A stretch of 64,000 nucleotides of DNA from Faecalibacter bovis (GTDB taxonomy: Bacteria; Bacteroidota; Bacteroidia; Flavobacteriales; Weeksellaceae), in contig NZ_CP072842.1 of the NCBI RefSeq assembly GCF_017948305.1, positions 1,676,001-1,740,000 on the forward strand. The letters run 5' to 3'. Under the pieces are notes generated by a model. That model was not told the origin of the DNA. It did no database searches and was given only the letters and a program-made list of their open reading frames with translations. Positions 58,995 to 64,000 of the stretch are shown piece by piece. Both the position numbers and the translations under genes were made by a program. Position 1 is the first letter of the stretch. Every line of letters begins with the position of its first letter.

Positions 58995-59624
58995 ATGATA
59001 AAAGATTACATCAATGCAACGTATCCGTATAAATTTGAAGAAGATTTATTAAACGAAATCAATGATATAGGTAGCTTAATTAATTTTGAAGCTAATGATA
59101 TTTTAATAGATTTTAATCAGTTTATAAAAGGAATGCCAATTTTATTGCATGGCGCGATAAAAATTCTACGCGAAGATTATGATGGAGGAGAGTTGCTATT
59201 GTATTTTTTAGAAAAAGGTGATACTTGTGCCATGACAATGGCTTGTTGTCTTGGCGATAAACAAAGTAAAATTAGAGCAATTGCAGAAACTGATGGGCAA
59301 TTAGTCATGATTCCAATTACTAAAATGGACGAATGGATTTCAAAATATTCATCTTGGCGTCACTTTATTTTTGAAAGCTATAATAATAGGATGGAGGAAA
59401 TGTTAAGTGCAATCGATAATTTAGCATTCAATGATATGAACCAACGAGTAAAAAATTATCTTTTAGACGTTGCAAGTATTAATAAAGGTAACATTGTCAA
59501 TAAAACTCATCAAGAAATTGCATACGAATTAAATACTTCTCGAGTGGTTATTTCAAGAATATTAAAAAACTTAGAAAAAGAAGGTTTTTTAATATTAAAT
59601 AGAAATGTTATCACAATTAACTAA
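58995..59624 (+). CDS. Crp/Fnr family transcription regulator
   Basis: 209 residues: an N-terminal cyclic-nucleotide-like sensor barrel (ILIDFNQFIKGMPILLHGAI, GDTCAMTMACCLGD) and a C-terminal winged helix (THQEIAYELNTSRVVISRIL, KNLEKEGFLIL). A Cys-rich MTMACC in the sensor could respond to sulfur or redox signals; this is inference. It starts one base after the transporter stop and overlaps the next gene's frame, so it probably regulates its own operon. Confidence 0.85.
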   Translation: MIKDYINATYPYKFEEDLLNEINDIGSLINFEANDILIDFNQFIKGMPILLHGAIKILREDYDGGELLLYFLEKGDTCAMTMACCLGDKQSKIRAIAETDGQLVMIPITKMDEWISKYSSWRHFIFESYNNRMEEMLSAIDNLAFNDMNQRVKNYLLDVASINKGNIVNKTHQEIAYELNTSRVVISRILKNLEKEGFLILNRNVITIN

Positions 59625-59643
59625 TAAGAATATTCTTTCAACG

Positions 59644-60234
59644 ATGAATAAATTAACTGTATTTATAAAGAAAAATCTTTCCAATATTTTGGTTTTAGCT
59701 ATTGGCGTTACTTTATTAACGTCATCAGAAGCTAAGGCTTTCCTTCAACAAGGGTTACTTAAAATTGGTTTGTTTGAACCAAATTTAAAAAAGGAGATTA
59801 TTAAAAAGGAAAATCCAAACAACTATAATTTCGAAATGAAAGATCTAAATGGAAATACCATATTTCTTTCAGATTTAAAAGGTAAAGTAGTTTTTCTTAA
59901 TTTTTGGGCAACTTGGTGTCCGCCTTGTATTGCAGAAATGCCTTCGATTCAATTACTGCACGATAAGTTCAAAAATGATGATGAGGTTATCATATTAACT
60001 TTAGAAGTTGATGGGAAACAAGATAAAATTCAAAAATTCATCAATCGAAAAAAACTTACAGTTCCTGTCTATATGCCAAATTCTTCAATTCCGTTAGAGC
60101 TATTTGATGGAACTTTGCCAACTACAATCATTTTCGATAAACAAGGGAATGTCGCGCATACAACTTTGGGAATGGCTGATTATTCTGGGCAAGATATCGT
60201 CGATTTCTTAAATGAAGTCAAAGCAATGCATTAA
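59644..60234 (+). CDS. TlpA-like thioredoxin-fold protein
   Basis: 196 residues from the ATG at 59644 (MNKLTVFIKKNLSNILVLAI); the longer frame from 59605 overlaps the regulator by 20 bases. An N-terminal signal or membrane anchor precedes the thioredoxin fold with active site Cys92-Pro-Pro-Cys95 in FWATWCPPCIAEMPS. It is a periplasm-facing thiol reductase or oxidase. The operon links it to sulfur transport. Confidence 0.85.
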   Translation: MNKLTVFIKKNLSNILVLAIGVTLLTSSEAKAFLQQGLLKIGLFEPNLKKEIIKKENPNNYNFEMKDLNGNTIFLSDLKGKVVFLNFWATWCPPCIAEMPSIQLLHDKFKNDDEVIILTLEVDGKQDKIQKFINRKKLTVPVYMPNSSIPLELFDGTLPTTIIFDKQGNVAHTTLGMADYSGQDIVDFLNEVKAMH

Positions 60235-60392
60235 TTGCATTATTTTCTTTAAAAATATAAAGTTCTTTTCTTTTAAGTCAAGAACTTTTTATTGCGTTTA
60301 AATTTCGATTTTTGAATATATATAATAAAGTATAATATATTTTAAACCTTCCTTGCTTCGCAACTCATTTTCGCGAGTTCATCAATCAAAGT

Positions 60393-60432
60393 ATTACAAA
60401 AGGTCTGCTCCTAAAGAGCAGACCTTTTGTAA
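60393..60432 (+). terminator. Strong isolated hairpin
   Basis: TTACAAAAGGTCTGCTC CTAAA GAGCAGACCTTTTGTAA: a perfect 17-base stem. It has the shape of a terminator, but the nearest stop is 160 bases away. Confidence 0.75.
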
Positions 60433-60544
60433 TAATCATAGCAAATTATCTGTTTCGTCTCTTCAAGTAATTTTCGTTATACAATGCTATATGTAGTCCA
60501 ATAATTAATATGATAATAAAATCTTATTTATAAATCTTCTGTAC

Positions 60545-60725
60545 AATGAAAAAAATTGCCTGAAAATCGTAGACGTTAAGAAACTAAATTGATGTAGAGA
60601 TAAGAATGATTTAGTGAGCGAATGCGAATCATTTAAATCATTCCTCGAAATCAATTTAGTTTTAGTCGAAGATTTTAGCAATGTCTTTTTTGGTTCGTTT
60701 TTTTGACGAAAAAAATGAACATATG
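60545..60725 (-). repeat. Dispersed hairpin repeat, inverted copy
   Basis: Reverse complement relative of 28571-28745: reads GCCTGAAAATCGTAGACGTT to GGTTCGTTTTTTTGACGAAA and ATGAACAT. Nearly the same length and arms. Confidence 0.8.
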
Positions 60726-61242
60726 TTTCTTTAATCATTAATAATACTTAAAGCTATATCCAACCTATATATCTTCTAAAAACGTATTACAACTTTATAT
60801 ATTCATTCCATTTCGTCATTCTGAACTTGTTTCAGAATCGCATCATGATTATATAATCTCTAGTTTATCATTTTTAGGAATCAATTAATCTTCCTATAAT
60901 AAAAACCGACCTTTAATTCATTCCTGTAATCAAGAGGTTTTTTAGCAAGAACGATTTACAGTCTTGATTTTTTGAATTCTTTTTTATCAAGAAAAAAGTA
61001 TTGATATATAAATAAGATTATACTGTTTGTAATTATTTTACCTAAGCCACACTGTGGCTTCTCCTTTTAATTTCAAATGTTTTGTGTCAAGAAAAAAATG
61101 AAAGTATACGATATATAATATAGAAAACTACCTAATTCTACAGGAAAAGCTACACCAAAACACATATCTAAATTTAATTCAAAAAATATTTCGCTTCTGT
61201 TCAGTTAGTTAAGAATAAAACTGAAAATAATTCACAAAAGCA

Positions 61243-61275
61243 TTTGGAAAGCTGAATTATGTTGCCCTATATTTG
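61243..61275 (+). promoter_or_regulatory. rRNA promoter P1
   Basis: TTTG at 61243-61246, 21 bases, then TATATTTG at 61268-61275: the Bacteroidota -33/-7 arrangement, about 300 bases before 16S. Confidence 0.65.
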
Positions 61276-61365
61276 CACTCTCAATACGAAAGACGAGTAG
61301 TATTGAAACTTGAAATCGCGAAGAAGTAAACAAAAATAAAAATTTCAAAATTTATTTAAAAAAGA

Positions 61366-61396
61366 TTTTGCAGTTTAAAAATAAGTCTTACCTTTG
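61366..61396 (+). promoter_or_regulatory. rRNA promoter P2
   Basis: TTTTG at 61366-61370, 18 bases, then TACCTTTG at 61389-61396. This is a closer match to the full consensus than P1 and lies nearer to the 16S gene. Confidence 0.7.
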
Positions 61397-61570
61397 CAAC
61401 CGCAAACAACGAAAGAAGTTTGCATGAAACGAGAAGTTCATTTGAAATTACAATATAGACAGAAGAAATAAAAGCCGAATATAAATTAACGGTCAATCCT
61501 TGAATAATAGAGCTAAAGGAAATTCGAAGTTGTAAAACATAGAAGCGTTAAGCTTCAAACAATATTTATT

Positions 61571-63092
<1,522 letters not shown>

Positions 63093-63213
63093 AGAGAACG
63101 ACGAATTTTCTTCTATTAAATTAGAAGATTGACTGTTTTATTCGGTTTTATTTACTGTCGGATTTGATTTCAAAGATATATATTACAAAGACCACTCTTT
63201 AAGAGTATTAAAG

Positions 63214-63287
63214 AGTCTCATAGCTCAGCTGGTTAGAGCGCTACACTGATAATGTAGAGGTCGGCAGTTCGAGTCTGCCTGAGACTA
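63214..63287 (+). tRNA. tRNA-Ile(GAU)
   Basis: 74 nt in the 16S-23S spacer. Acceptor AGTCTCA/TGAGACT, anticodon loop CTGATAA (GAT), T-loop TTCGAGT, D-loop AGCTCAGCTGGTTAGAGC. CCA is not encoded. Confidence 0.97.
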
Positions 63288-63304
63288 CTAATAGAAAATA
63301 AAGA

Positions 63305-63381
<77 letters not shown>

Positions 63382-63617
63382 AGCTATAAACGAAACTCGA
63401 AATTCGAACTTCGTTAAAAGCAGAAGAGTTCATTGACATTATTAGAAAAAGATAACAAGAAAATTGTTAACGACATACAATCAAACAGAGATTAAGAAAT
63501 TAATCAAAGCAATATAGAATTAAATAAATAAACGATTTAATTCGGCATTGAAGGTATACAATTAAACAAAAAACGAGTAAGATTAACATAACCGCTCATT
63601 AATATGACGGTTAAATT

Positions 63618-64000
63618 ATGAAAAAAGTTACTAAGGGCGTACGGCGGATGCCTAGGCTTTGAGAGGCGATGAAGGACGTGATAAGCTGCGATAAGCTACG
63701 GGGAGCGGCACATACGCATTAATCCGTAGATTTCCGAATGGGACAACCCGGCATGTTGAAGACATGTCACTCACGTAAGTGAGAGCGAACGTTGGGAACT
63801 GAAACATCTAAGTACCAATAGGAAAAGAAATCAATTGAGATTCCGTAAGTAGTGGCGAGCGAACGCGGATTAGCCCTAAAGACTTTATAATTTTAGCAGA
63901 ATAACCTGGAAAGGTTAACCGAAGAGGGTGATAGTCCTGTAAGCGAAAAGGTTATATAGTTGATAACGAGTAAGGCGGAACACGAGAAATTCTGTCCGAA
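63618..64000 (+). rRNA. rrl: 23S ribosomal RNA (5' part; runs off the window)
   Basis: Begins near AAGTTACTAAGGGCGTACGG, followed by CGGATGCCTAGGC and AGTAGTGGCGAGCGAACGCG, which are conserved 23S domain I sequences. Only about 380 bases are in the window. The 5' end is estimated. Confidence 0.95.

Larger units (their letters stand above)
60235..61570. other. 1.3 kb repeat-rich spacer before the rRNA operon
   Basis: No gene is seen. 60256-60290 is a terminator (AAGTTCTT / AAGAACTTT), 60393-60432 a long perfect hairpin, 60545-60725 an inverted dispersed repeat, 60950-61105 more repeat fragments (including CCTAAGCCACACTGTGGCTT), then the rRNA promoters at 61243 and 61366. Confidence 0.7.

Noticed and set aside
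60505-60738. 77-residue open frame on the minus strand
   Set aside because: It is a chance frame through the dispersed hairpin repeat and has no coding character.

Overview
The window looks like the chromosome of a flavobacterium, probably Weeksellaceae near Empedobacter or Chryseobacterium. The DNA is AT-rich and promoters fit the Bacteroidota pattern TAnnTTTG. There are several type IX secretion (T9SS) cargo proteins, RteC-like and Bacteroidota-type integrase genes, and a 16S-Ile-Ala-23S operon. The 16S 3' end lacks the usual CCTCC anti-Shine-Dalgarno, and coding starts show no convincing Shine-Dalgarno. This placement comes from reading the sequence, not from a database search.

Layout. 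(1) 1-5.2 kb: Ca2+/H+ antiporter, a DUF3817-type protein, a T9SS protein with a small membrane partner, an outer-membrane protein and a Cys-rich protein. (2) 5.3-8.7 kb: a scrapyard of headless polymorphic-toxin C-terminal tails, each overlapping an immunity gene. The tails are separated by repeats made of a tRNA-Ser 3' end, its terminator and about 100 bp of shared sequence. (3) 8.7-31.9 kb: a probable composite island that ends at an intact tRNA-Ser(UGA) beside a tyrosine integrase. It carries a KAS III-like enzyme, a lysis-like conserved module, a structured non-coding stretch, an orphan type II-C-like CRISPR array fused to a truncated Hsp70-like gene, an M20 hydrolase-MFS pair, a type IIG restriction-modification enzyme, a UmuC/ATPase chimera, a cold-shock helicase operon and a DnaC/DnaD/HTH/RteC/integrase module. 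(4) 32-48.3 kb: a T9SS type B protein, GAPDH, and three large T9SS type A proteins, two of them followed by small partner proteins. (5) 48.3-60.2 kb: mostly core genes (ABC-F, two cold-shock proteins, a second tRNA-Ser(UGA), MFS, lysA, a YeeE/Crp/TlpA sulfur operon). (6) 60.2-64 kb: repeat-rich spacer and an rRNA operon that runs off the right edge.

How the parts work together. Three of the four large T9SS type A proteins are followed, after exactly one base, by a small protein with a signal peptide, an acidic or Pro-rich linker, a V-P-I-[SN]-x-Y motif, one membrane segment and a basic tail. This repeated pair is the best candidate for an undescribed surface-protein system. The tRNA-Ser sites appear to be hot spots for integration and for toxin/immunity cassettes; the second tRNA-Ser also has an immunity-like gene beside it. 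The CRISPR array has no cas genes and no visible leader. Its spacer 3 resembles (24 of 30 bases) the Hsp70-like gene sequence that abuts the last repeat, which suggests the array and its target gene recombined.

Limits. Family names rest on recognised motifs. No alignment, profile search or folding program was run. Where a start was ambiguous I moved it to the first sensible ATG.
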